Source: Anisodus tanguticus (Eukaryota > Streptophyta > Magnoliopsida > Solanales > Solanaceae). From it: DNA of 64,000 nt. The translations under genes were made by a program, and so were the position numbers. Of the stretch, positions 20,276 through 31,077 are shown in pieces. Positions within the stretch are counted from its first letter, which is position 1. The number at the start of each line of letters is the position of its first letter. The stretch lies in the NCBI GenBank assembly GCA_034509755.1, contig CM067545.1, forward strand, positions 46,059,062-46,123,061, written 5' to 3'. Under the pieces are notes generated by a model that did no database searches, had not been told where the DNA came from, and worked only from the letters and a program-made list of their open reading frames with translations.

Positions 20276-20612
20276 AATACAAGTTTACGGGTAAATGAGC
20301 TATTAATAGGGTTTGATGTAAAATCTAAAAAACCAGCTATAGTTAGTTTAGTACCATGCTAACTTTAAAAAAATGTGAACCGAGACTCTATATACAAATA
20401 GCACCTTTTACCTAATTTACATTTTAAAAAAATTGTAGAGCAATTTCACAAATATTTTATATACAATTTTCTAACTTTCTATTTTTCGATGGATGTTTGG
20501 GTTTTGACTTGTAGTTAGTTGAGATTTCTTAATAATTTGCTCAATTCTTTCTTTAAGATACTTGGTTTAACGTATAGTAATAGTGAATGTCAAAACATAT
20601 ACTTACATAGTA

Positions 20613-20804
20613 TGAAAGAAGCTATTATTAAAAGAATATTTTTTATGCCTTTTCATCGATTATTGTGTACAATATATAGTGTTACAAGATTATTTACATA
20701 GCTACAAACTAAGTAACTAATCTTCCTAATTACAATCGTAATATAAATTAACCAAATATAAAAGATATACTATGATACGGGAATATTCTTGTAATATTCT
20801 ATCA
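20613..20804 (-). repeat. 3' LTR of minus-strand copia (192 bp)
   Basis: On the minus strand it begins TGATAGAATATTAC after the purine tract actgcggaggtg and ends gcttctttca. No partner LTR remains. Confidence 0.75.
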
Positions 20805-23800
20805 CACCTCCGCAGTTGAAGCGGGAGGTTCTCGTACGCTGAGACTGGCTCGGAAATCATCAAAGAGTATGCGCGGAAGGCCTTTAGTGAATATGTCTGC
20901 AATCTGATACCGGAAAGGAACATGAAGGACACGAACTTGTCCACGAGCAACCTTTTCACGTACAAAGTGAATATCTATTTCAATGTGTTTAGTGCGCTGA
21001 TGTTGAACGGAATTGCCGGAAATATATATTGCACTTACATTATCGCAGTAGATCAATGTAGCCTTGCGGATTGGGCAGTGAAGTTCCAGCAGAAGGTTGT
21101 GTATCCAACAAGATTCAGAAACAACATTCGTTACTTCTCTGTACTCGGCGTCGGCACTGGATCGAGACAGAGGAGGTTATCTTTTAGAAGACTAAGAAAG
21201 TAAGTTATCTCCGAGGAATACTCAGTAACCCGACGTGGATTGATGAGTGTCCAGATATCCACCCCAGTCAGCATCAAAATAAGTGGTGAGTTCAGAGAGT
21301 GAGGACTTGTACAAGTGTAAGACGAAGTGAAGAGTACCTTGGACATATCACAAAATACATTTGAGTGCATCCATATGTTCATCCGTCGGGCTGTGCATAT
21401 GTAAGCATATTTGTTGCACGGCATAGGATATATCGGGTCTCGTGAAAGTGAGATACTGCAATGCTCGTGCTAAACTATGATAGTGAGTCGGGTCGGCATA
21501 CAGAGGACCCGAAGTGACACTGAGTTTGGAATTAGTGTCCAGCGGTATATGGGCCGATTTGCAAGACGTCATGTCTGCTCGGTCAAGAATCTCTTTGATG
21601 TACTTTCTTTGATAAATAAATAATCCACATGCATGTCTCGTAACAACAATGCCCAAAAAATAGCTTTGGGGGGCTAAATCCTTCATAGCAAACTCAGAGG
21701 CAAGGAGTGGCATAATGGATCAGCGAAGTGCATTAGAATATGTAGTTAGGATGATATCATCAATATATAACAGAATGTATGTCATGTCATTACCCTTGCT
21801 ATAGATGAAAAGTGAGTGATCAGATTTGCTATGTGAATAACCGATGAGGATACAAGGTCAACAAACCGTTGGTACCATGCACGAGGAACCTGTTTCAGTC
21901 CATAGAGCGATTTCTTCAAAATACACTCATAATCTGGATGAATTGGATTCCTGAATCCGATAGGCTAATGCATATAAACGGTTTCATGAAGGTCCTCATG
22001 CAAGAAAATATTTTTGTCATCAAGCTGATGAATAGGCTATGACTTGGACAAAACAATATTGAGAACGGTCATAATAGTTGCCGATTTCACCACCGGGCTG
22101 AAAGTTTCATCACAATCCACTCCCACATGTTGAGACCTGCCATCACCTACAAGATGGGCCTTGTGCCTCTCAAAAGAACCATCATATTTCTTTTTATGTC
22201 GAAAAATCCACATAGAACGAATAACATTAGCATCAGGAGGACGGGGTACTAGATCCCACGTCTTATTTTCAATAAGAGCATTATATTTGTCAATCATGGC
22301 AGATTTCCAATTAGGATCTGACAAGGCATTTTTCGGGTTATGAGGAAGAGGGGAAGGGCAAACCGAAGAAGACAAATTAAATTGATGTTTGGGTTTGGAA
22401 ATGTTGTTTATAGCATGGGTTTCCATTATCCGTAATGGTGTCGCGGAGGGGTGGATGGAACGTGGTTGGGCAGGCTGTGGATCAGGATCGAAAAGGTGAG
22501 GCGGAGCACTGGCCGAGATTAGGCAGCGTGATCGGGAAGAGGGGGCGGGGGCACTGGCCGAGAGGCGACATCTGTATCGGACAACTGAGCAGAGCTGTTC
22601 TGAGGTTCCTGTGGCATGGCTTAGTGGGCTATTTGGCTCGGGACAACGGGAAGTGGGTCGGTAGCCGGTGACGGTAGAGACTGATTTTGCAAGTAATGAA
22701 TTAGAAGGGGATTGATGTCATTATTAAATAAGACATAGGAATTCAAATGTGGAGAATGCAGCTTGGCAAAGGGGAATTGGGACTCATCGAATATGACATG
22801 GCTAGAAATGATTATTTTTCGTCTGGACGAGTCGTAACAGTTGTAACCTCGATGATTAGGTGGGTAACCAAGAAAGACACACGATGTGGATCGAGGTTGC
22901 AGCTTGTTGATTTGAGTGGAGAGATGAAAGGGGTAGCATACATATCCAAAAGTTCATAAATGTTTGTAGGAAAGATCCCGAAGATAGAGAACTTGAGTGG
23001 GAGACTTGTGTTTGAGAGAATTGTTTGAGAGAATGTTCAAGAGATAGGTTGCCATTGATAGAGAGTGATGCTGAAAATAGGGGGATATAGGCGTGAGTGA
23101 AGAAGGCACGAACTAAGTTGTTTATGGTTCTAATTTTTCGTTCGGCTTTGCCATTTTGTGGAAAGGTGTGGGGACAGAAAGGCCATTTTTGGGACTTATT
23201 ACCAATTGGAAAAGTCCACATGAAATTGGAATAATCATCTAAAAATAACATATAGTATCGATGTCCGGCCGTGCTTAAGATAGGAGAAGTCCATAAATTA
23301 CTGTGTATGATATCAAAAGGCATTAAAGTACATGTGAATGAAAAATAAAATGACAACTTGGCATATTTTCCAAAAATACAAGATTCAAAATAGGAAAATA
23401 AGAGACATGTTTGCAATCAATAAATTTATTTTTGCTAAGGGAGTGTAAAACGGAGTCTCCCGGATGTCCTAATCTATTATGCCATAAAAGAGACGAAATA
23501 GTTGCAAAGGTTGATGGAGAGGAGGCTGGATGACCGACGGTGGTGGTGATAGAATAAAGGTCCCCGGTGCTATCACATCTCATTATTCACATCCCTGTTA
23601 TAAGGTCCTTCACAGAAAAACCAAAAGGATCAAATTCAAGAGAAACATTATTATCGGTTGTGAAACGACTCACACATATTAGATTTTTGATAAGCTTCGG
23701 GGCATGGAGGACATTTTTTAAAGATAACGGGGGGTGTGGTGGGGAGAGGAATGATTGTCCATAACATCGAATGGGAATGCCTTGTCCACTACCAACAATA

Positions 23801-23946
23801 ATATTACGATTTAAATTACTCATATTGAAATAAGAGGAGAGAGTACCTTGGGATGCCATCATATGAGATGTGGGGCCAGTATCCATGTACCAATTATCGT
23901 CTGGAATATTGAGAGACAACGTGTTCATAGCCGCCTCAATATCCAT
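20802..23946 (-). pseudogene. copia pol remnant: protease, integrase, RT, RNase H
   Basis: From right to left: protease (23587-23946) with WYMDTGPTSHMM, where DTGA has become DTGP; gag-pre-integrase (23323-23583) with LLWHNRLGHPGDSVLHSL; integrase (22856-23416) with FLDDYSNFMW and NGKAERKIRT but missing the middle stretch that carries the second catalytic Asp; RT (21348-22426) with TWDLVPRP near 22260 and DDIILT near 21755; RNase H (20802-21424) with YCDNVSAIYIS and TKHIEIDIHFVREKV. Several shifts and stops. Non-functional. Confidence 0.87.
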
Positions 23947-24250
23947 TGGTGCATAGGTTGAAGGGGGAGAGACCTGCGCATTATATGCCTGTTGTGGACA
24001 TGCATCGAGAATGCTGGGATAAGGTTGTCAGACCAGAGGTTAGGTCTAAGATGTCATCGGGTAGGAGTAAGGTGGAGCAGCCCACGCATGCTGGCTCCAC
24101 ACTGCCCATGGGGGGTACGCAGCCCTCGGCGGAGGCTGCTGGTACTGTTGTTGCGGCTTTAAGTGGCTGCCGTCCAGCGGGGGTTGCCCTCTGCCACCGC
24201 TGCTACTGCTTCGTCGCGGCCACTGCAGCTTCTGCAGGAATTTTTGCACC
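23947..24250 (-). pseudogene. copia gag C-terminal remnant
   Basis: On the minus strand a Gly/Ser/Gln-rich stretch (24046-24252 reads SSSSGGRGQPP, then QQQYQQPPP) precedes the protease. This is typical of the linker following the gag core. The core itself is gone. Confidence 0.55.
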
Positions 24251-24270
24251 ATGTTTCATATCAGTGATTT
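24250..24270 (+). repeat. 21-bp direct repeat, left copy
   Basis: Starts catgtttcatat and ends cagtgattt. Identical to 24502-24522. The two copies bracket the WRKY exon fragment, and the last three bases (ttt) also match the donor at 7719-7721. Confidence 0.95.
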
Positions 24271-24504
24271 CGCCACTGAAATTTTAGGGTGGGAGAAGTG
24301 AATGAGAGCATCAATATTAAGAGAAGGGAGTTTGATCATGATCATTTAGGGGTTTCATCAATTAAGATGAAGAAGATCAAATCATCAAGAAGGAAAGTAA
24401 GAGAACCAAGATTTTGTTTCAAGACTATGAGTGATGTGGATGTGTTGGATGATGGTTATAAATGGAGAAAATATGGTCAGAAAGTTGTCAAAAATACCCA
24501 ACAT
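24268..24504 (+). pseudogene. templated copy of WRKY13-like intron 1 end plus exon 2
   Basis: 237 bp match 7719-7955 at 236 positions. The one difference (C at 7928, T at 24477) is silent in the Gly of WRKYGQK. The copy includes 20 bp of intron 1 with the splice acceptor and stops 5 bp before the end of exon 2. It therefore came from genomic DNA or unspliced RNA. It encodes the basic region and WRKYGQK but none of the zinc ligands. The frame runs into the flanking repeat and ends after four foreign residues (VSYQ) at 24519. There is no promoter or poly(A) of its own. It lies within the tail of a minus-strand copia element, sense strand opposite to that element. Confidence 0.95.
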
Positions 24505-24522
24505 GTTTCATATCAGTGATTT
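24502..24522 (+). repeat. 21-bp direct repeat, right copy
   Basis: Identical to 24250-24270. Its first three bases (cat) also match the donor at 7953-7955. Confidence 0.95.
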
Positions 24523-24539
24523 GCATGTGGGATGGGCTA

Positions 24540-26070
24540 GAAACTAGTGTCCAAGCAACCCCGACGAAGTGGAGGGGTAGTCATTCGAGATTATAGTAAG
24601 GAAGGCCCCCATAGACACGGAGTTCCTGCTTCTGCCGAGGAGGAGGAAGAGATTGAGGTATATTACTCGGCTGGCTAAAACATATTTGCATCGGCTACTA
24701 AGTTTTCTATTTTCTCTCCAGGGACAACAACTGATAAGGCGCAGACGGCTGCATAAAGCGTCTGATGCTCCCCTTCATAATGGCGAATCATCTTCCCTGG
24801 CTCATGCTCCTGTGCATTCGCAGGACCCATCATCGGCTGCCCTAAAAGCCACAGTTTCTCCTACCAAGGCATCCGAGACATCCGATGCTGGAGTAGCCGT
24901 AGAGGTATACCCATTCCTGTATGTTTGGCCTTTCACTGTCTCTGGGCACTTGTCTCTATACAGAATCTGTACTTTCTGTACAGGAGACCGCTGGAGAAAA
25001 TCCTTCGGCTGAAGCCCACCCAACTGACGACTCAGAGGTACCAATCGAAATCATCCCAGAAGATGTGCATTTGCGTTACTTTGGCTCAGTCGACACTGCA
25101 TCTCCACTAGCTTCGCCTGTTGGCATCCATTGAGACCGAGTCGATGAGTTTCTCTCCAGGGGAATTACAACCAACAAAGAAGAGTTACATGTTCTGAGGT
25201 CCTCTTTACTTCGATTGTCAAAAGAAATAACGGGTTCCCCAGTTCTGGCCACCACTTACAATGACATGGCTTTGGCTCTGAATGATTTATTTGCTTTACA
25301 TAGAACGACCAAAGATAGCCATGATGAGGTTGTCGCTGCTCTGCAACACTTGGGTCTCTTCGGAAATAGAAAAACCGCATTCAGACTTCTTTTAATGAGG
25401 TGAATGCAGAAAGGAAACAAAATGTCAGCCGAAGGAATGACTTACAGGAACAGATGTCAAAACTGCGAGTTGAGTTAGAGCAGATTTAGGAGGAGATCGG
25501 GGCTATTATTCCGGCTATAGGTGCCTTGGACTCGGCTATTGGTGCCCACGACTCCTCTCGTTCTTCTTTATTTTGGCAGAGCCTTCAATTAGATAACAAA
25601 ATCTAGAAACTCGGTAATAAGATCTGGATCAGAGAGCTGGTAGCGAACGGCTGGCCAAACTGGAGAATGAATGGACTGAGTGGAAAAGACATCTAGTTCA
25701 AGCAATGTCGAAAATCACTACTCCTTTGCCAGCTGATCATGTTGCTGAGTTGTCAGTCGATACCATTATGGACTTGCAATCCGAAGCCATCGTTGCTTCT
25801 GTTGTTCAAGAGGTATCGATCGATACTCAGGCTTTTACCGAGGCCCCATCGACTGTAGTGACTGAGCCTTTGCTGGGTGCTGAAAGGGAGGTCCAAGAAG
25901 GAGAGGGAGTAGCTGAGGTAGTAGCCGTTGTTGCAACTAAGAGAGAAAGAGAGATTGTAGGTACCCAAGATGCCCAAGCATCCGTGAACTCGGCTAATCC
26001 TGAGACTTATATTACTGTTGATATATTACAACCTCTAGCTGGTGGAATGTCGACCAACTCGACTCTCTAG
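24540..26070 (+). pseudogene. 3' half of the antisense accessory gene of the gypsy element
   Basis: Runs opposite to gag-pol, as in the 57746-61020 copy. Pieces: QQLIRRRRLHKASDAPLHNGESSSLAHAP (after intron-like ctctccag at 24720); the block around 25000-25130 with NPSAEAHPTDDSEVPIEIIPEDVHLRYFGSVD; the coiled-coil-prone region at 25140-25480; and the acidic C-terminus (25705-26070, MSKITTPLPADHVAELSVDTIMDLQ). A putative intron runs from gtataccc (24905) to tgtacag (24990). The N-terminal plant mobile domain exons are missing and stops interrupt the rest, so it is non-functional. Confidence 0.65.
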
Positions 26071-26077
26071 CTTTATC

Positions 26078-26410
26078 GACCCCAAATTGAAGGGTCTGTT
26101 TCTGTGATTAAGCGGTCGGTATGTGGTTGTTGTGTACTTTTGTCTTCCCCAAATCGAAGGGAAGTATTTTTTCATGTAACTGTGACTAGGCCATTTCTTG
26201 ACCCCAAATCGAAGGGTCTGCTTTTTGTGACTAGGCAGCTATGGATTTGGCTAAGCCTGATAACGTAGAGCAACCCCCGGCTAGTGAAACGCCAGCCAAT
26301 CTTGGCTTCCTAGTTTTATTGACCCCAAATTGAAGGGTCTGTTTTTTGTGACCAGGCAGCCCATTTGTGGCTGTTGATTACTTATGCATTCCCCAAAATC
26401 GATGGGTAAT
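26078..26410. repeat. about 121-bp tandem repeats downstream of gypsy pol
   Basis: The phrase gaccccaaat(t/c)gaagggtct starts at 26078, 26200 and 26321, a spacing of 122 and 121 bp. Part of the antisense gene's tail (ctagtgaaacgccagccaat, 26281-26300) is caught up in the duplication. The equivalent array in the other gypsy copy is at 57361-57602. Confidence 0.7.
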
Positions 26411-27130
26411 ATTTCTTTAAAAATGTCTATCATTTATATTTCTTTTCCATGCATGTTTATTGCTTGATCCGTATTGCTAGCAACCCGTAGGTTGGCTATG
26501 AAGGGACATTTCCTAGTTTGGCGATCATTTGCCAATTTTACGATCTTTCATTTCAATCGATGGGATGATTTTCCAAACTAAATCTCCTTCGGCAAACCTC
26601 TTTAGGCTCTATATGTTTGTCGTATGCTTTGGCCATTTTACGTTTTACCGGCTTTGACTCTTTCTATGATTGTCAGTCAATTCTAACCAACTCCATTAGC
26701 ATGACCTGCTGATATTCTTCCAAACTTAGAAAATTTGGTTTAGCCATCCGTAATGATATTAACTTCTGAGGACAACTCTACATCTTGGCCATAGATTTAG
26801 TCGATAGGATGTCATCCTCGTAGTTGTAGATTTGGAGTTTCTGATTGCCCATTTTATTTAAGACTTGTCTTTGTAAAACAAGTTTATTCAAACTTTGCAC
26901 ACATCATACACAACACGGGGTATAAAAGAACACTCGAGTTTTGTACAAGCGTAGAACAAAGACAAACAAAGCTAGGCGTAAAATTCCTATCGGCAACTCA
27001 AATGTTGTTGGCCGCCAGATATGGTTTTCTGTCATGGTTCCCCATCTGTGATGCCTTGGCTATCCTTGCCTCAGAGCTTAGGGCGGTCAGTCGATGCCAC
27101 AGGTCGCGTATGAGTTGGGTTTTCTCAACC
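26390..27130 (-). pseudogene. gypsy pol remnant: RNase H scrap fused to integrase C-terminus
   Basis: On the minus strand, 27130-26985 matches the protease-RT linker of the complete copy (from 53949). 26980-26855 matches RNase H (55370-55525). From 26851 down to about 26390 it matches the integrase C-terminal part (56895-57386, ending YYPSI). RT, the second RNase H and the integrase catalytic core are absent. The second junction lies at the string tgggcaatca (minus strand of 26842-26851), which occurs in both parent positions of the complete copy. Confidence 0.8.
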
Positions 27131-27166
27131 ATTTAAATCCTCCAAGGTAAGTCGTAGTTCAACCAA

Positions 27167-27853
27167 TTATTTTATTTCAAACCCTCGCGAGGTAAGATTA
27201 TAGGATTCCCAAGATCCTTCTTCATTCTGCTCTGTGACGGCTATGGGAGCCACATAGGTTAAATAGAGGATAACCTCTAAGTTTTTCACCCCTGCTTGAA
27301 ATGGGTTATCGTCGGTTGGGACGATTATCTTGTCTCCTTCCCAAAAGATTAACTTTTCATGCATGGTAGAAGGAAGGCATCGGCTGGTGTGAATCCAGTC
27401 CGTGCCCGACAGAATGATGTAGGACGTCTTGCCATCTATTACAAAGAAGGCAGACCTGCCCGTCTTAGGACCTACAGTGATTTCTGCTACTAGAATCCCC
27501 AATGCTTCAGAGGCTTCTCCCATAAAGCTAGCCATTTTCATGTTAGTTGGGATGAGATCCTCATTTGTTTTGTTAAGATCCTTCAAGGTAAGCAGCGATA
27601 TCACATTCAGCGCAGCCCCATTGTCGACAAACACCCGACTAATAATTTTGCTGTTAATGTAAGCCTTGATGTAAAGGGATTTGGGGTGTTTAACCATATC
27701 TTCTGTAGGTGCACCAAATATGATGCTTAAAGTGTCCCTAGCCGGGGTATCGGCTATTGTTGCCCATTCTATGTCTTCTACGCAAACATCACCTTCTAGG
27801 CTATCCAACGCGGAGCGGCTGGCCCAGAACTCACATGGGATTAGGCTAACCAT
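27167..27853 (-). pseudogene. gypsy aspartic protease region
   Basis: Open for 228 residues. Contains VFVDNGAALNVISLLTL (retropepsin active-site loop in the form DNGA), MASFMGEASEALG and AFFVIDGKTSYIILSGTDWIH, the second conserved protease block. It cleaves the Gag-Pol polyprotein in an active element. It matches 53312-53851 closely; both copies read DNG where many retropepsins read DTG or DSG, so this appears to be the family state and not a new mutation. The linker before it carries stops. Confidence 0.8.
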
Positions 27854-28616
27854 TTTAATGTCTGCCCAGATCTCATCAACCAGGTCATGGCTAAATAAAC
27901 CTAGGATGGAGTCTCATCTTTTATCCAATTCAGCTGACCAGATGCTCATATATTCCATTTCCTGGAGATAAATGGGGATCAGTTGGGGATTCTCTGACTG
28001 AATCCTCTGCACGATCTATGGGATTACCTCGATTAGAGGTCCATTCGGGGCCACATTCTCTTGTCGGGGTTTCTCTATTGGGTTTTTGGTAGGCTGTTCA
28101 TCCAGATCTGGTAGACCCGACGTCTCTCCTTCAGACGACATTGCCCCTGAAGCAACTGAGCTGAATTCCCGCTTGATAGCCTCAGCTACGGCAGACTCAG
28201 GAATCTCATGATTTTTAGTTGCCTAGGTGATGTAAATTAGATGCAGTGTTTGTTGCATCTTACGCACGACCTTGGCCCATTGCATCATTCTTTTCTAAGT
28301 CCTGGATGCGACTCTCGGTGGTGATTCTTTCTTTCCAAAAGCCTGATTGACGAACCACTTCCCCTCTTCTGTATTGGCGGCTGGTTTAATCATTCTCTGG
28401 GGTCTCATCTAGTCCTCATTTCTTGTCGTGATACGTAAGGACGTAACACCCTCATTTACGTTAAACCCGACCACCATTTGCTTGGTTTTTAGGGGGTGGT
28501 TCTTCACCTATTCGAGGCATGCTCGACTGCCGGTTGGTTGGCATCCGTACTTGCTCCCCAGGCCTATGATTGGCGCCGATAGGGACCGTTCTGAACCTCA
28601 TAGTTTGTTCCTGAAG

Positions 28617-31000
28617 TTATCGTTCAATGTCTCTCGAGTATTTAGAGCGGTCATGAAAACTGCTCCTAGCTGGTTGCCTGTCATCGCGAATGGCATGTAG
28701 GCTGCCTAACCGGTTGAACACAAAGGTCCTTGTGGCCTTTTCCCCTTTGGTAGGTTTGTTTGGGACCCACACTTTTTTCATCGATTGTCTCCCTTTGGTG
28801 TCCTTTGACTTATCGGGCTTAGGAAAAGATACCATAGATATTGGTACCACGGGAAAGGGGTCGGTATTATTGGACATTTCAGCCATACGCTTGTCGGCTA
28901 TCTTGAACCTCCCCTCTTTGATGCCCTTTTGGATCGCCTTTCTGAAGACCACACAATTAGAAGTAGAGTGGTTGTATGAATTATGCCTATTGCAGTACTT
29001 CTTATCTTTGAGTTTCTCAGCAGACGGAATCCTATGACCATCAAGCAATGAAATATGTTTATCTTTAAGCAGATAATCAAAGATCTGATCTGCCTTTGTA
29101 ATGTCAAACGAGTAACCGACCCTGTCATCGGTCAAACTCGTTTCCTTGCCCTTCGTAGCATTCAGGGCTGGGCAAGAGTAAACTTTACCCTTAACGATCT
29201 CGGCTACCATTGCGTCCGCCGTGTAATCGACTAACTCTGAGTCAGACTCATCTGCCTCAATAATGGATACCAAATGGGAACCTCAATTTTGGTTAGTTCT
29301 TCTTTTCTCCTTATCCTGGATATACTGCTCTATATGGCTATCATTCTCGGTTAAATGGCTTAAGTCAGAGCAGGATTGTCCCACTAGTTTCTCTTTTAGC
29401 TGAGGATGCATGTTGTTGATTATCATGTGGGCACATTATGATTCAGGGAAGTGTATAGTGCATTTCCCAACCTTCCTTCTGAATCTCTCGATATAATCGG
29501 TAGCCGATTCATCGACCTGTTGCATGAGATTCATTAAATCCGTCACAGTGACTTGAGGTTGGGGCTAATAAAATCTATCATGGAAACAACGCTCCATGTC
29601 CGCCCAATTCTACATGGAGTCGGGGGCCAAAGATGAGTACCAGGAAAATGTCATTCTGGTTATAGAAATAGGGAATAATAGCAGCTTGTGATACTCATTC
29701 TGGCCAACTTTTCCATATTAGGCGATAAATCTGCCGATATGCTCAATGGTAAATTTGTCGTCATCACCTGAGAATGTGGAGAAATCAGGCGTTTTGAAGC
29801 TTCTTGGCAATAGTGCTACCCGATCTACCCAATTGGGGTAGGGCTTCCTGTAAACAGGCATGTCCAAGGGTTTCAGTTGGATACCGAAGTACCTCCTCAT
29901 GGTATTCGCAATGGTTTCAGGGTTCATCAGCTGTGGCGTCCCCTGCCGATTCTCAACTGGAACCGGATGGTAGGCGTTATGAACTGGAGACCTCCATTCA
30001 GCACCTTGTTGAACATGATTTTGAAAGTTGTAGGTGATTTGCTGTCCATTACCAACAGGTGGGGTATATCCCCGTTGTTTCTATTGGGCATAGCCACCAA
30101 AGCCTGCAACTTGAGCTCCTTGAACAGCCAACGGAACTTGAGGATAAGGTGGAACAGTGTTCCATGTCTGCTCTCCTCGGACATCAGTCATTCTTAGAAA
30201 GTTTGCGCTTCCTGGATGGTATGGATTGGGTATAGGCTGTGACTGCTGTAATGGTGTCCCGTTGTAGAAAACGTCACTAGATAGCCTAGTAGGGTCATAG
30301 TCAGGGGCCATCGGCTGCCATTTCGGTTGGCCAACATTGGTTGCCTACACCGTAGGGCCGTTGGCATAAGCGTACAACGCAACAGGCGGCAAACCAAGGT
30401 GTCCGAACTGGTCTTCGAGCCATATTGATCTGTCCATAGTGCAGCTTCGCTTGGTCGAGTGGCACAGCTTGCCCCCAGTGTTTGGTGGCAACCATACAGT
30501 AAACTAGTTACCAAATGACTGGGCTTGTGCTCCTAGGTGTGCTATCGGCTGTACTTGAGCAGGTACTGACTAATACACATTCGGTTGAGGAACAACACCT
30601 GAAGTAACAGTTGCATGCTGCACAATGCCATTCGTTAGAGAGATGGCAGAACTAGCCGAACCTTCTCCTGGATGCAGTCGATTAACTTCCAGTTCTCTCG
30701 CATGCTGAACCTTATTATGCACCATTGGCTTGAAAATGTCAGCCAATTATTTGGAAACCTAGTACATAATGTCGTGGATGCCCAAGTAAATCTGTTGTCT
30801 AATAAAGACGTGGTCGTAACAGTTGGACCCTCATATTGACTAGGTTCACCTACATCTTGGGTTGATGGAGGAAGTGAAGAGGTATCAACCGATGTAGGTA
30901 TACCCGAAGAAGATGGTGGCTCATTGTTCTTTCTGGGAGGATTCTGTTTAGGATGTGGACTGGACTCTTGGTTCATTTTCTTACCAGACCTTAGGCGCAT
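28617..31000 (-). pseudogene. gypsy gag, broken into several frames
   Basis: The start is MRLRSGKKMNQESSPHPK at 31000. The Pro/Gln-rich middle lies at 30081-30514. The core follows at 29718-29927 (NPETIANTMRRYFGI, YRKPYPNWVDRVALLPRSFKTPDF). The C-terminal part is at 28617-29273, with a Cys/His cluster (YCNRHNSYNHSTSNCVVF) that may serve as a nucleic-acid-binding knuckle. Matches 50156-52801 in order. Frameshifts and stops separate the pieces. Confidence 0.8.
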
Positions 31001-31077
31001 ATGCCAAGTATGATCCTGACCTGGAGAATCAAACTTCGCTATGAGATCACCTATGGTCCCACTGGGCGTGCCAAATT

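Larger units (their letters stand above)
18108..20612. other. intergenic DNA with SINE-type repeats, no gene seen
   Basis: Apart from the repeats listed separately (18944-19148, 19500-19740, 20085-20275), the sequence is AT-rich and shows no coding signal. Confidence 0.5.
20613..24539 (-). mobile_element. Ty1/copia element, 5'-truncated
   Basis: Read on the minus strand: gag tail, protease, integrase, RT, RNase H, then the 3' LTR at 20804-20613. The 5' LTR, primer-binding site and gag N-terminus are missing. Sequence switches to the gypsy element at 24540. It belongs to the same broad lineage as 14238-18102 (same TGATAGAA...TTTCA LTR ends and DSW-type RNase H) but retains part of integrase. 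A WRKY exon fragment interrupts its gag tail at 24271-24501. Confidence 0.85.

Noticed and set aside
24268..24504. Helitron, Pack-MULE or mRNA retroposition as the cause of the WRKY exon copy
   Set aside because: No TC...CTRR ends or A/T target, no long TIRs with 9-bp duplication, and the copy contains intron sequence with no poly(A). The 21-bp direct repeats with 3-nt microhomologies fit break repair better.
24289..24519. A second WRKY gene
   Set aside because: Only part of exon 2 is present, without exon 1, exon 3, zinc ligands or promoter. It is a filler copy.
26900..27000. TATA-like ggtataaaag near 26919 as a promoter
   Set aside because: The segment aligns, on the minus strand, with the RNase H coding region of the complete gypsy copy, so the match is coincidental.
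28428..29037. Plus-strand frames across the inverted gypsy gag
   Set aside because: Antisense shadows of the minus-strand gag; no independent coding signal.
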